Assembly: GCA_002869425.1 (NCBI GenBank)
Contig: PKSZ01000396.1
Coordinates: forward strand, 1-20,326
Length of the DNA stretch: 20,326 nt
Reading direction: 5' to 3'
Origin: Marinilabiliales bacterium
Lineage (GTDB): Bacteria > Bacteroidota > Bacteroidia > Bacteroidales > BM523
Part shown: piece after piece, positions 1-7,957 of the stretch
Layout of the letters: the number at the start of each line of letters is the position of its first letter
Numbering within the stretch: position 1 is the first letter of the stretch
The notes under the pieces: generated by a model
What the model was told of the DNA's origin: nothing
The model's database searches: none
Seen by the model: the letters and a program-made list of their open reading frames with translations, nothing else
Program-made: the position numbers and the translations under genes

Positions 1-492
1 AAGCAGAGCATATTACGTATTCTAGACAGATTGAATCCCAAGCATATTATTATTGTTTCTTCAGCACCTCAAATCCGATACCCAGACTGTTATGGAATAG
101 ACATGGCAAAGCTTGGAGATTTTGCAGCATTCAAAGCTACGATTGAACTTCTAAAAGATCAGGGAAAGGAAAAGCTTATTCAAGATGTTTACAGGAAGTC
201 CAAAGAGCAGGAAAACCTGCCTAAGGAGCAAATCGTAAATTATGTCAAAGAAATCTATAAGCCATTTCTCGCTGATGAAATATCTGAAAAAATCAGTCAA
301 ATCCTGACACCTGAAGATATCTCTGCCAAAATCTCTATTGTTTATCAGTCCATTGAAAATTTACATGAGGCCTGCCCAATTGATAAAGGAGATTGGTATT
401 TTACCGGAGATTATCCTACAGCGGGAGGAAACAAAGTTGTCAATACATCTTTTATCAATTACATAGAAGGAAAAAACAAAAGAGCTTATTAA
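1..492 (+). CDS. PurF-like amidophosphoribosyltransferase, C-terminal part (5' truncated by window)
   Basis: The reading frame is open from base 1, so the gene starts outside the window and 163 C-terminal residues are visible. An internal TTG at 31 is not a start. The run SILRILDRLNPKHIIIVSSAP, then QIRYPDCYGIDMAKLGDFAAF, matches the end of the phosphoribosyltransferase half of glutamine amidophosphoribosyltransferases. In PurF this region follows the PRPP loop and ends the type I PRTase fold. The family transfers the amide nitrogen of glutamine to PRPP, the first step of purine synthesis. The Cys nucleophile and the PRPP-binding loop lie upstream and cannot be checked. Bacteroidota often carry a long PurF-like paralogue, so this could be the paralogue rather than the housekeeping enzyme. 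The next gene starts two bases after the stop codon, which suggests co-transcription. Confidence 0.8.
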   Translation, partial: KQSILRILDRLNPKHIIIVSSAPQIRYPDCYGIDMAKLGDFAAFKATIELLKDQGKEKLIQDVYRKSKEQENLPKEQIVNYVKEIYKPFLADEISEKISQILTPEDISAKISIVYQSIENLHEACPIDKGDWYFTGDYPTAGGNKVVNTSFINYIEGKNKRAY

Positions 493-493
493 C

Positions 494-1717
494 ATGGAAT
501 TTACAATTCCTCTTCTTCATGATCACCATAACCATCTGAACACATATTCAGCATTCAGTGCTGCAATAGATTTGTACGACATTAAAAATAACAAAGATGC
601 TATTGCTGCTATTGAGAGTAAGATTTCAAAAAAAGGCTTTACCATTGCCATAGGTTGGAATAATAGCGTATACGACTTGTACGAAGAGGATTTCAACCAT
701 CTGCCTCCCACAATTATCTGTAATCTTTCATTACACCAATACATCATCAACCAGGCAGCAAAAAATATTATTTCCGAATCAAATCCAGAAATACTAACCA
801 ATTTTAAATCAAGTGATCTCCTTGAAAAAAACCTTCCCTATATTCTTGCGTTTATAACAAATCTTATTCCTTTTGATAAAACCACCGTAAATAGCTTTAT
901 CAAAAAGTTGGAATCACAAGGCATATATAAGATTGATGATATGTTTATTACATCTAAATATCATCTTGATTACATTGCAGATTCAGAATTAAATTCCCGT
1001 TTGATTAATTGGTGCAGCTTTGATTTTTATAACGAACTGACCATTCAGCAAAAAAATCAAATATATGGAATAAAGCTTTTTACTGATGGTGCACTGGGTT
1101 CTTCAACAGCTGCACTAAAACATGGATATTTAAAAACAAATGGTAATGGCATCCTTACAGAAAGCGATGAAAGTTTGACACAAAACCTTGAAAAAGCATT
1201 TAATTTAGACCTCCCCCTTGCTATTCATGCTATCGGAGACAGGGCCACAGAACAAATTGCGTCAGTACTAAAAACGCTTTACAAGCAAATTAAAAACCCA
1301 ATCAGAATTGAACATTGCCAATTTATTGATAAAAATACAGCACGCATTTATAAAGATCTTGGAATAATTCTTTCCATGCAACCTAATTTCAATTATGACT
1401 CTGTTTATTATTCAGACAGATTAAATAATTTCTACAAGGAAACAAACAACCCCTTTCGCATGCTTATTGACGATTTTAAATTTGAAGCTGGTAAAGACTT
1501 ATTACTGGGTTCTGATGGCATGCCACATGGCGTTGAATTCGCTGTAAACCAATCACTTTTCCCACCTTACAATGGGCAACAACTTACCCTTGAAGAATTT
1601 CAAAAAGCTTATTGTATGAACAACACAAACAAAGGAGAAATAAAATTAAACATTAATCAAAAAGAGAGAAAAGTTCAAATTAAGGAAATCATAAAAGCCC
1701 AAAAGACTTCCTGCTAA
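494..1717 (+). CDS. Compact amidohydrolase (YtcJ-like, amidohydrolase-3 type)
   Basis: This is a 407-residue metal-dependent hydrolase of the amidohydrolase superfamily. Visible motifs are HDHHNH near the N-terminus (residues 9-14, the metal-binding HxH of strand 1), KLFTDGALGSSTA around residue 195, AIHAIGDRATEQI around residue 244, RIEHCQF around residue 270, and GSDGMPHGVEF near residue 340, which holds the late catalytic Asp. Family members (YtcJ, formamidase-like) are usually about 530 residues with an N-terminal beta-sandwich. Here the protein begins almost directly at the metal site, so that subdomain is absent or minimal. The last 30 residues are Lys/Asn-rich. It follows the PurF-like gene with one base between stop and ATG, so the two are probably co-translated and may act in the same nucleotide or amide pathway. 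The substrate cannot be assigned. Confidence 0.75.
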   Translation: MEFTIPLLHDHHNHLNTYSAFSAAIDLYDIKNNKDAIAAIESKISKKGFTIAIGWNNSVYDLYEEDFNHLPPTIICNLSLHQYIINQAAKNIISESNPEILTNFKSSDLLEKNLPYILAFITNLIPFDKTTVNSFIKKLESQGIYKIDDMFITSKYHLDYIADSELNSRLINWCSFDFYNELTIQQKNQIYGIKLFTDGALGSSTAALKHGYLKTNGNGILTESDESLTQNLEKAFNLDLPLAIHAIGDRATEQIASVLKTLYKQIKNPIRIEHCQFIDKNTARIYKDLGIILSMQPNFNYDSVYYSDRLNNFYKETNNPFRMLIDDFKFEAGKDLLLGSDGMPHGVEFAVNQSLFPPYNGQQLTLEEFQKAYCMNNTNKGEIKLNINQKERKVQIKEIIKAQKTSC

Positions 1718-2021
1718 TAATGAGCTAGTTAGGATCATTTCTCATCAAATAATAATATACCTTTTGTTTTAATAATGCAATCTAAATCACAGATTATCTG
1801 ATTGTTAATTTTTGTTAAAGCAAAATCATTACCTCTGTAGCATTTTAATAATCGTCTTGTTTTTCGTATATTTGTCGCATACGAACTATTTATTGTTTTA
1901 TAGCAAATTAGGATCTTAAGAGATTTTATACTGCAAATAGTGCTTGGTTTAAATTATTGCAACAGTATGTTGTCAATAATTATGGTTTATAGAAAATATA
2001 ATGATTTGACACAAAAGATTA
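1718..2021 (+). other. 304-bp intergenic region
   Basis: No convincing coding region or RNA gene is visible. It contains a weak imperfect inverted repeat around 1785-1804 (AATCA, then GAT/ATCTGATT) followed by a short T-rich stretch. This might end the upstream transcript, but it is poor as a terminator. A promoter-like TATATTTG lies at 1867-1874. The rest is AT-rich with nothing recognised. Confidence 0.5.
1843..1874 (+). promoter_or_regulatory. Candidate Bacteroidota promoter upstream of M20 hydrolase gene
   Basis: TATATTTG at 1867-1874 fits the Bacteroidota -7 consensus TAnnTTTG. A TTTT at 1843-1846, twenty bases upstream, could serve as the weak -33 box. A start site near 1880 would leave a leader of about 140 nt before the ATG at 2022, which is long. 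A promoter nearer the gene is not excluded. Confidence 0.4.
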
Positions 2022-3149
2022 ATGCTTGAACTCAAAAAAATAAGAAAATACTTACACAAATATCCTGAACTATCTGGTCAGGAATCAGAAACTTCGATAT
2101 ATATTACCAAACAATTACAAAAATTGGGATTGTCTGATATTGAAAAGATTGGAGGCAACGGTATCATTGCAAAAACTGGCACCAACGAAGGAATTTCGGT
2201 ATTATTCAGAGCAGATATCGATGCACTTCCCATACAAGAAGATACTTCCAATGATAATCACTCTGCTCATGATTCTGTGATGCATGCTTGCGGTCATGAT
2301 GGACATACGACCATACTTCTGGGACTCGCTGAAAAAATCATGAAAAATCCGCCTAAAAAGGGTAATGTATATCTTCTTTTTCAACCTGCAGAAGAAACAG
2401 GAATGGGAGCGGAACAAGTTATTAATGACAAAAAATGGGAAAAATATTCTCCAGATTTTTCATTTGCACTTCACAATATACCGGGATTTCCTTTACATAG
2501 CATTTTGATTAAAGAAGAAGGCTTCGCTTCCGCATCAAAAGGAGTCGTCTTCAAACTTAAAGGAAAAACTTCACATGCTGCTGAACCTGAATTTGGTATA
2601 AACCCAGCTGTTGCAGTAAGCAAAATCATTGCAGCTTTCGAGCAGATTAAGGAGCAAACAAAACTTTTTCGGGATAAAATTCTCCTTACATTTATTAATA
2701 TTCAATTAGGAGAAATTGCCTTCGGAACATCGGCCGGATATGCTGAAGTCCGAGTTACCATTCGTGCTTTTAACAATCAGGACATTGAGCTTTTATCAAA
2801 ACTTTGTTCGCAAATAGCCACCAGAATAGCAGAAGATGAAAAACTGGAAATTGATATTGAATTTGTAGAAGAATTTCCAGCTACGATCAACCATAAAGAA
2901 AATGTACATGCAATTATACAAGCAGCAGAAGAAAATAAACTTGAACAAATTAAGCTAGATTCTGCTTTTAAATGGTCTGAAGATTTTGGCCATTTTGGAT
3001 TTATTAGCAAGGCCGCCATGTTTGGTCTGGGTGCCGGCGAAAAACATCCTGCCTTACACAACCCGGATTATGATTTCCCTGATGAACTGATTGAATCTGG
3101 AGTAAATATGTTTTATTCCATTTACAAAAATATTTTATTAAACGACTGA
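2022..3149 (+). CDS. M20D family metallopeptidase/amidohydrolase (N-acyl amino acid or IAA-amino acid hydrolase type)
   Basis: This is a 375-residue zinc hydrolase of the M20D family, which cleaves N-acyl or amide bonds of amino acids (hippurate hydrolase, IAA-amino acid hydrolase, N-acetyl-diaminopimelate deacetylase types). Visible motifs are LFRADIDALPIQED (residues 61-74), HACGHDGHT with Cys90, His92 and His95 (88-96), FQPAEETGMGA with the catalytic Glu pair 124-125, ALHNIPG with His151, the dimerisation-domain HAAEPEFGINPA around 195, and EDFGHFGF plus the late metal ligand region LHNPDYDFPDE near the C-terminus. The length is normal and all metal ligands appear intact. The ATG at 2022 is the first in frame. 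No signal peptide is seen, so it is probably cytoplasmic. It has its own upstream intergenic region. Confidence 0.85.
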   Translation: MLELKKIRKYLHKYPELSGQESETSIYITKQLQKLGLSDIEKIGGNGIIAKTGTNEGISVLFRADIDALPIQEDTSNDNHSAHDSVMHACGHDGHTTILLGLAEKIMKNPPKKGNVYLLFQPAEETGMGAEQVINDKKWEKYSPDFSFALHNIPGFPLHSILIKEEGFASASKGVVFKLKGKTSHAAEPEFGINPAVAVSKIIAAFEQIKEQTKLFRDKILLTFINIQLGEIAFGTSAGYAEVRVTIRAFNNQDIELLSKLCSQIATRIAEDEKLEIDIEFVEEFPATINHKENVHAIIQAAEENKLEQIKLDSAFKWSEDFGHFGFISKAAMFGLGAGEKHPALHNPDYDFPDELIESGVNMFYSIYKNILLND

Positions 3150-3185
3150 TTGAATTACTGTTAACCTTATATAATTATTAAAAAC

Positions 3186-3437
3186 ATGCAAAACATTATC
3201 AACGTATTTGAAGATCCGCTTAAAATTTCAATTTTAGAATTACTTGACAAAAAATCCAGTATTTCGGCTGGCGATATAACCAGGGAACTTAAATCTTCAC
3301 CATCTTATATAATAGACAAATTACTTGAACTAAAAGATATAGGCTTGGTTAAAAAGACTGTTAATCCATTGAACTATAACCTAAATAAACAACTATACGA
3401 AAAAGCAAAAAAACATTTATCAGAATTATCTAACTAA
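3186..3437 (+). CDS. Small ArsR-like winged-helix protein
   Basis: This is an 83-residue protein with the pattern of a minimal winged-helix DNA-binding domain. It runs helix 1 (DPLKISILELLDKKSS), then SAGDITREL, the recognition-helix region SSPSYIIDKLLELKDIGLV, and a short wing ending KKTVNPLNYNLNK, followed by a final helix. ArsR-type metal-binding cysteines are absent, so no metal sensing is implied. It sits 36 bp after the M20 hydrolase gene and 43 bp before the sigma factor gene, on the same strand. It could be a repressor, or an accessory regulator of the sigma factor that follows. The target is unknown. Confidence 0.6.
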   Translation: MQNIINVFEDPLKISILELLDKKSSISAGDITRELKSSPSYIIDKLLELKDIGLVKKTVNPLNYNLNKQLYEKAKKHLSELSN

Positions 3438-3480
3438 TCAGTATAGTAACTGACATCGATTGAAATAACGAAAACGAAAA

Positions 3481-4341
3481 ATGAGGCAGTTAAAAATATC
3501 ACAACTGATAACCAACAGAGAATCAGAATCCCTGAATAAGTACTTACAGGATATCAGCAAAATTGAACTGATTTCGACAGAAGAAGAGGTTGCGCTAGCA
3601 GAAAGGGTAAGAAAAGGCGATCAGGAAGCCACAAAAAAACTGGTAGAAGCTAACCTCAGGTTTGTTGTGTCGGTTGCCAAGCAATATCAATATAGCGGTT
3701 TAAGCCTACAGGACCTTATCAATGAAGGAAATCTCGGCCTGATTAAGGCCGCACATAAATTTGATGAAACAAAAGGCTTTAAATTTATTTCTTATGCCGT
3801 TTGGTGGATCAGACAGCAGATTATGCAGGCAATTCACAACCATAAAAGAACAATCAGGCTTCCTCAGAATGAAATCAGCAATCTGGGAAAGCTAAACAAA
3901 ACAATCAATACCTTTGTACAAAAAAACGAGCGAGAACCAAGCACAGAAGAACTCAGCCAGTTAATGGATATTCCAAAAGAAAAGCTTAAAAAGATACAGG
4001 TTTACACAAAACCCTGCTTGTCTTTTGATGCTCCCTTATCTCAAGATGGAGATGGCAGTCTGATGGATGTTGTTGAAAACAACAATTCACCAAAAACAGA
4101 CAGAAAAGTACTTCAGGAATCATTTCATGCAGATTTGAAAAGCACTCTGAATATTCTGTCCGATAAAGAAAAATCAGTAATTGTTATGTATTATGGTCTT
4201 GACCAGTATAGCATGACTTTAAACGAAATTTCTGAACGTCTGGAGCTTTCTAAAGAAAGAGTAAGACAAATCAAAACAAGGGCAATTCACAAACTGAAAA
4301 ATTCAAGTAGGAAAAACAAGCTCAAGGAGTATATAAGCTAA
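3481..4341 (+). CDS. RNA polymerase sigma-70 factor, primary-type paralogue (RpoD/SigA-like, group 1/2)
   Basis: This is a 286-residue sigma factor with no region 1.1, the usual Bacteroidota RpoD layout. Region 1.2 covers about residues 14-45. Region 2 runs from NLRFVVSVAKQY (58-69) through LINEGNLGLIKAA to FISYAVWWIRQQ (102-113). Region 3 is about 135-200, and region 4 with its helix-turn-helix is about 225-283 (TLNEISERLELSKERVRQI). The N-terminus MRQLKISQLITNRE is the family signature. Just after the WWIRQ motif it reads IMQAIHNHKRTIRLPQNEISNLGKLNK. The usual housekeeping sequence, from memory, has QALAEQSRIVRLPLNK-like residues there. This points to a secondary sigma rather than the sole RpoD, possibly with altered promoter reading, which is inference. 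It may share a transcript with the winged-helix gene upstream and with hemD, 8 bp downstream. Confidence 0.85.
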   Translation: MRQLKISQLITNRESESLNKYLQDISKIELISTEEEVALAERVRKGDQEATKKLVEANLRFVVSVAKQYQYSGLSLQDLINEGNLGLIKAAHKFDETKGFKFISYAVWWIRQQIMQAIHNHKRTIRLPQNEISNLGKLNKTINTFVQKNEREPSTEELSQLMDIPKEKLKKIQVYTKPCLSFDAPLSQDGDGSLMDVVENNNSPKTDRKVLQESFHADLKSTLNILSDKEKSVIVMYYGLDQYSMTLNEISERLELSKERVRQIKTRAIHKLKNSSRKNKLKEYIS

Positions 4342-4349
4342 AAGCAATT

Positions 4350-5090
4350 ATGAAAAAAATCCTAATATCGCAACCCGAACCCAAGAATAACTCACCCTAC
4401 TTTGAGCTTGAAAAAAAACACAAAGTAAAAGTAGACTTCGTTTCTTTTATTCAAATAGAAGGTGTAGCAGGAAAAGAGCTCCGTCAGCAAAAAATAAAGT
4501 TTGAAGAAATAGAGGGAGTTATTTTCACCAGTAAAAAGTCTGCAGACCATTACTTCAGATCATGCAAAGAGCTATCATATAAACCCAGTGAAGAACTAAA
4601 GTATTTTTGTAATTCAGAAAGCATTGCATTGTATCTCCAAAATTACATTCCGTACAGAAAAAGGAAAATTTTTCATGGTAATGGAAAGTATGAGGAATTG
4701 GTTCAAATTATTAAGAAAAAAATGCCTGATGGCAACTTTCTAATCCCACTAAGTAATACTCATAATCCAAGATTGATTAAAAATCTTGATGCAGCTGGCA
4801 TCCATTATCAAAAAGCAATTATGTTTCGTACAGTCTCCAGCGATATTTCAAATATCAATTACGACGATTATGATTTAATAGTGTTTTTCAGTCCTTCAGG
4901 TATTCGCTCACTGTATGATAACTTCAGCGATTTTAAGCAAGACAACATGAAAATTGCAGCTTTTGGTAAATCTACTGCAAATGCCGTTGAAAAAGCAGGA
5001 CTCAGGCTGGATATTGCAGCACCAACAAAAGAAGCTCTTTCTATGGTAACAGCTATTGATAATTATCTGAAAAATAAGAATGGAAAATAA
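4350..5090 (+). CDS. hemD: Uroporphyrinogen-III synthase
   Basis: This is a 246-residue HemD, which closes hydroxymethylbilane with ring-D inversion to give uroporphyrinogen III in heme, siroheme and corrinoid synthesis. HemD proteins diverge strongly, but this one carries the Bacteroidota form. An N-terminal LISQPEP is followed by SPYFELEKKHKVKVDF, VIFTSKKSADHYF around 57-69, EELKYFCNSESIALYLQNYI (80-99) and YRKRKIFHGNG. The second domain has IVFFSPSGIRSLYDNF (about 183-198) and IAAFGKSTANAVEKAGLRLD. The length is normal and it is probably cytoplasmic. It starts 8 bp after the sigma factor stop and its last codons overlap the next ORF if that ORF uses the ATG at 5080. In related genomes the gene usually sits elsewhere, next to a DUF4271 membrane protein, so the sigma-factor neighbour is of some interest. 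Confidence 0.85.
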   Translation: MKKILISQPEPKNNSPYFELEKKHKVKVDFVSFIQIEGVAGKELRQQKIKFEEIEGVIFTSKKSADHYFRSCKELSYKPSEELKYFCNSESIALYLQNYIPYRKRKIFHGNGKYEELVQIIKKKMPDGNFLIPLSNTHNPRLIKNLDAAGIHYQKAIMFRTVSSDISNINYDDYDLIVFFSPSGIRSLYDNFSDFKQDNMKIAAFGKSTANAVEKAGLRLDIAAPTKEALSMVTAIDNYLKNKNGK

Positions 5091-5457
5091 TATGAAAAAC
5101 AAGCACATATTATTAGAACTTACTAAGCTTTTGAAAGAAGATGGCTTTGAAAACATAAAGACTCATCTGGAAGGACACTCAGAGCCGCCAAAGCTGGTTA
5201 AAGCAGGTTCAGATAAAGGATTCATTCCTGATATGACAGCTTCTCTGGAAAACAATACACATATTTTTGAAATTGAACTGAAAAACTCTTTCGACATTGA
5301 TAAATGGAAGCTTTTTGAAAGATATACAACCAATAAAGGAGGTAAGTTCATCATTCTAACACCCGCGGAAAACAAAAAAGAAGTTGTTAAGGCAATGCAA
5401 GAAAATGCTATAAATGCAAATTTAATTCTAATTAACCCGACAAACACAAACAATTAA
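5080..5457 (+). CDS. Small protein with possible PD-(D/E)XK nuclease-like core
   Basis: This is a 125-residue protein I do not recognise as a named family. From the ATG at 5080 the core reads GFIPDMTA (Pro50-Asp51), then HIFEIELKNS with Glu66-Leu-Lys68. A helix with KWKLFERY (75-82) follows, then KFIILTP. That is the order expected of a PD-(D/E)XK fold: Asp on strand 2, ExK on strand 3, then an aromatic helix and a hydrophobic strand. The protein is short for a nuclease and could be a degraded or non-catalytic relative. An alternative start at 5092 (MKNKHI) would remove the 11-bp overlap with hemD and leave a one-base gap. Both starts keep the core. The next gene begins 2 bp after its stop codon. 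Confidence 0.6.
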   Translation: MENNMKNKHILLELTKLLKEDGFENIKTHLEGHSEPPKLVKAGSDKGFIPDMTASLENNTHIFEIELKNSFDIDKWKLFERYTTNKGGKFIILTPAENKKEVVKAMQENAINANLILINPTNTNN

Positions 5458-5459
5458 TT

Positions 5460-6992
5460 ATGAGACATTTTGTTACATTTATTTTTGTTTTACTCAGTAT
5501 AAGCCTATACGCACAGTTGAAAAATGTAGACTTTGGAACTGAATCTAAACTGGAAAGAAGTCTCCGTTATCAAAAAATTATTGGTGGCAATCAGGATGGT
5601 TTTTACGTTCTTAAAATCAATGAATACAAACAGCTTTATATCGATTATATTTCAAACCTTACCAAAACAACAGACTGGTCTTCTAAAATAGTATTCCCAT
5701 CAATTCTTGGTTACGAAATCAAATTTACAGACATGTACTATATGCAGGGAAATTTAATAATGTTCCTTTCAACAAAAACACCAAGAAGTAACTATGAAGC
5801 ATTATATGTATGCTACCTTAAAGAAGATGGTACGCTTAAAAACAAACCCATTAAAATTGGTGAATACTTAAATGCTACTGAACCATCCATTGAATATTCA
5901 AAACTTCAAAAATCATTTTTGATAAGATTTGATCCATATTTTTCCCAGTACAATGGGGAACTCTTCACATTTAAACTTTACGATGCAACACTTAAAGAAA
6001 GATTATCAAAAAAGCTTTCCCTGCCCATGAAAGAACGCGTTTTCTCAATTATAGATTGCAAAATTGATGAAAACAAAAACATATATTTCAACATAAAAGC
6101 AGAAGAGCAGAGTAAACGAAGATCAAGAACCAGAAGCAAAAGCTATGAAAACCTGATTCTGGCATATTACAACAAAACGAATACATACAAATCATTCACG
6201 ATCAAACTAAAGAAATATACCACTACAGATATTATTTTTGATTTTGACAAAAGTGGGAATATTGTTGTAGCCGGACTTTACAAGGCCAGAAACAGCAGAA
6301 ACGGTAGTCTACTTGGTGGTTTTTATAAGAAAATTAATCCTTCCATACAAAAATTTGTTCCGATTAAAGCGAAAACCAATTATAAAACCTTTGATCGTAC
6401 TTTCCAGGCTGAATTCCTTAATAAAAGAAACGGCGATAACGCTAAAGACATTTATAATTTTAAACTCAAGGGTATCTATTTCTTCAAAGATGACAATTTT
6501 GTCTTTATTGCTGAGCAATACTACAAGAACTCAGAAATTATTACAGACCCCATGACTAAAGAAGAAATATACATCCATTACCATCACTATAACGACCTGA
6601 TTGTATTTGGTGTAAAAAACAAGGTGTTGAATTGGTATTACAGAATACCCAAAAACCAATATAGTATCAACGACGATGGTTTTAACAGCTCATTTTATGC
6701 CGCTATGACCAAGTACAACAACCTAAAGCTTGTGATCAACGACCATCCTTCAAATATTGATGAAACTGATCTTGATAAGATTAAAGAGATAAAATACAAT
6801 AAAGATCGTTATCCAAAAGGAATGGCAACCTTGTACACAATTTTTATTGATGGTGGAAAACAAAAAGAGCCTATGTTTGATGGAAACGACAAAGTTGTTG
6901 TTCCGAAAAGTCTTATTTATAAAAACAATGACACCTTTTATTTTTATCAGCAAAACAAGAATAAGTATAAATTTGGCTCCTTTTATTTTTAA
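5460..6992 (+). CDS. Secreted protein of unknown function
   Basis: This is a 510-residue protein with a clear Sec signal peptide: MRHF, a hydrophobic core TFIFVLLSISL, and a likely cleavage at YA|Q after residue 18. After cleavage it is a soluble, Lys/Tyr/Asn-rich, probably all-beta protein with many short Tyr/Phe-rich strands, for example YNDLIVFGVKNKVLNWYYRI. The spacing is loosely repetitive, which would fit a beta-propeller-like fold, but no named repeat can be assigned. A Lys/Arg-rich loop (SKRRSRTRSKSYEN) lies near residue 220. No LPxTG, lipobox or Por-type C-terminal sorting domain is visible, so a periplasmic location is most likely. It starts 2 bp after the preceding stop codon, and the next gene is a membrane-anchored coiled-coil protein, so the two may function together at the envelope. 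Confidence 0.7.
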   Translation: MRHFVTFIFVLLSISLYAQLKNVDFGTESKLERSLRYQKIIGGNQDGFYVLKINEYKQLYIDYISNLTKTTDWSSKIVFPSILGYEIKFTDMYYMQGNLIMFLSTKTPRSNYEALYVCYLKEDGTLKNKPIKIGEYLNATEPSIEYSKLQKSFLIRFDPYFSQYNGELFTFKLYDATLKERLSKKLSLPMKERVFSIIDCKIDENKNIYFNIKAEEQSKRRSRTRSKSYENLILAYYNKTNTYKSFTIKLKKYTTTDIIFDFDKSGNIVVAGLYKARNSRNGSLLGGFYKKINPSIQKFVPIKAKTNYKTFDRTFQAEFLNKRNGDNAKDIYNFKLKGIYFFKDDNFVFIAEQYYKNSEIITDPMTKEEIYIHYHHYNDLIVFGVKNKVLNWYYRIPKNQYSINDDGFNSSFYAAMTKYNNLKLVINDHPSNIDETDLDKIKEIKYNKDRYPKGMATLYTIFIDGGKQKEPMFDGNDKVVVPKSLIYKNNDTFYFYQQNKNKYKFGSFYF

Positions 6993-7005
6993 ACATATAT
7001 TTTTG
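6972..7005 (+). promoter_or_regulatory. Candidate Bacteroidota promoter for the coiled-coil membrane protein gene
   Basis: TATTTTTG at 6998-7005 matches TAnnTTTG and lies 17 bases before the ATG at 7023. TTTG at 6972-6975, within the end of the preceding gene, could be the -33 box, although the 22-base spacer is slightly long. The expected leader is about ten bases. Confidence 0.4.
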
Positions 7006-7022
7006 CGAAAAAAAGATTGGTT

Positions 7023-7913
7023 ATGAAGGGCAAAAAGATTGCTTGGAAAGATAGAATAAAGGACATTATTATTATTGTTCTACTGATAACTGTTTTCAGT
7101 CTTGCATGGAGTCTGTATGATAAACAGCAAGTTATAGAATTTGTGTACAATGAAAAAGAACAACTCACAAATGACTACGAAGACCTTCTTACGCAATACG
7201 AGACACTGGAAACAGACAATGATACGCTGAATGCTAAACTTTCAGCAGAAAAGATACGGATTTCAGAAATTATACAAGAGCTTGAAGAAGAAAAATCAAC
7301 GAACAGGCAAAAGATAAGACAATATAAAAACGAGCTTAAGACGCTACGTAACATCATGAAGGGATATATTTCACAGATTGATTCTCTCAACACACTTAAT
7401 CAACAATTAATTGCAGAAAATCTTGAAATCAAAAGCGATTTCGACGAATCCAAAAACAAACTTGAAAAGCTTTCCGATAAAAACGAAGAACTAAATGATA
7501 AAGTATCAATCGCTTCTGTTATTCAAGCTAAAGACATTTACATACAGATATTAAACGATAATGATAAAGTTGTCAATAAAGACGGGGAATCTGTTAAAAC
7601 AAAAAAGGTAAATAAAGTTAAAACAAACTTTATTCTAAGAGAAAATCCTTTGGCCCAAAATGGCAAACGATGGGTTTATATAAGAATAGCACGCCCCGGT
7701 GGATTGGTTCTAACATCTCAGGACAATGGCACATTTCTATACGAAGAACAAGATATTGCCTATTCTGCAAAAAGAGAAGTTCAATATGAGAACCAGGATC
7801 TTTCTACTGCAATCATATGGAAAAATCATCAACAACTACCCGAAGGTGAATATACGGTTGACATTTTCATTGATGGAAATCAAATTGGAACGCAAACATT
7901 CAAATTAAAATAA
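7023..7913 (+). CDS. Membrane-anchored coiled-coil protein with C-terminal beta domain
   Basis: The chosen start is the ATG at 7023, giving 296 residues. A TTG six bases upstream is also in frame but less likely. A positively charged N-terminus (MKGKKIAWKDRIK) precedes one transmembrane segment at about residues 13-31 (IIIIVLLITVFSLAWSLY). A long coiled coil rich in Glu, Lys and Asn runs from about residue 35 to 160. The last 120 residues look like a compact beta domain, with WVYIRIARPGG and a final EGEYTVDIFIDGNQIGTQTF typical of immunoglobulin-like folds. Topology would place the coiled coil and beta domain in the periplasm. I know this architecture from unnamed Bacteroidota proteins, sometimes mislabelled as chromosome-partitioning proteins. 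No enzymatic motif is present. It is preceded by the secreted 510-residue protein gene and has a candidate promoter of its own. Confidence 0.7.
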   Translation: MKGKKIAWKDRIKDIIIIVLLITVFSLAWSLYDKQQVIEFVYNEKEQLTNDYEDLLTQYETLETDNDTLNAKLSAEKIRISEIIQELEEEKSTNRQKIRQYKNELKTLRNIMKGYISQIDSLNTLNQQLIAENLEIKSDFDESKNKLEKLSDKNEELNDKVSIASVIQAKDIYIQILNDNDKVVNKDGESVKTKKVNKVKTNFILRENPLAQNGKRWVYIRIARPGGLVLTSQDNGTFLYEEQDIAYSAKREVQYENQDLSTAIIWKNHQQLPEGEYTVDIFIDGNQIGTQTFKLK

Positions 7914-7957
7914 CAGTCTATCTATTATTTGAACAACATAAAAACTCGTGATTTATA

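Noticed and set aside
1785..1812. Possible terminator after the amidohydrolase gene
   Set aside because: The stem has a two-base bulge and a one-base loop and is all weak pairs, with the T-run displaced. It is not convincing as a terminator.
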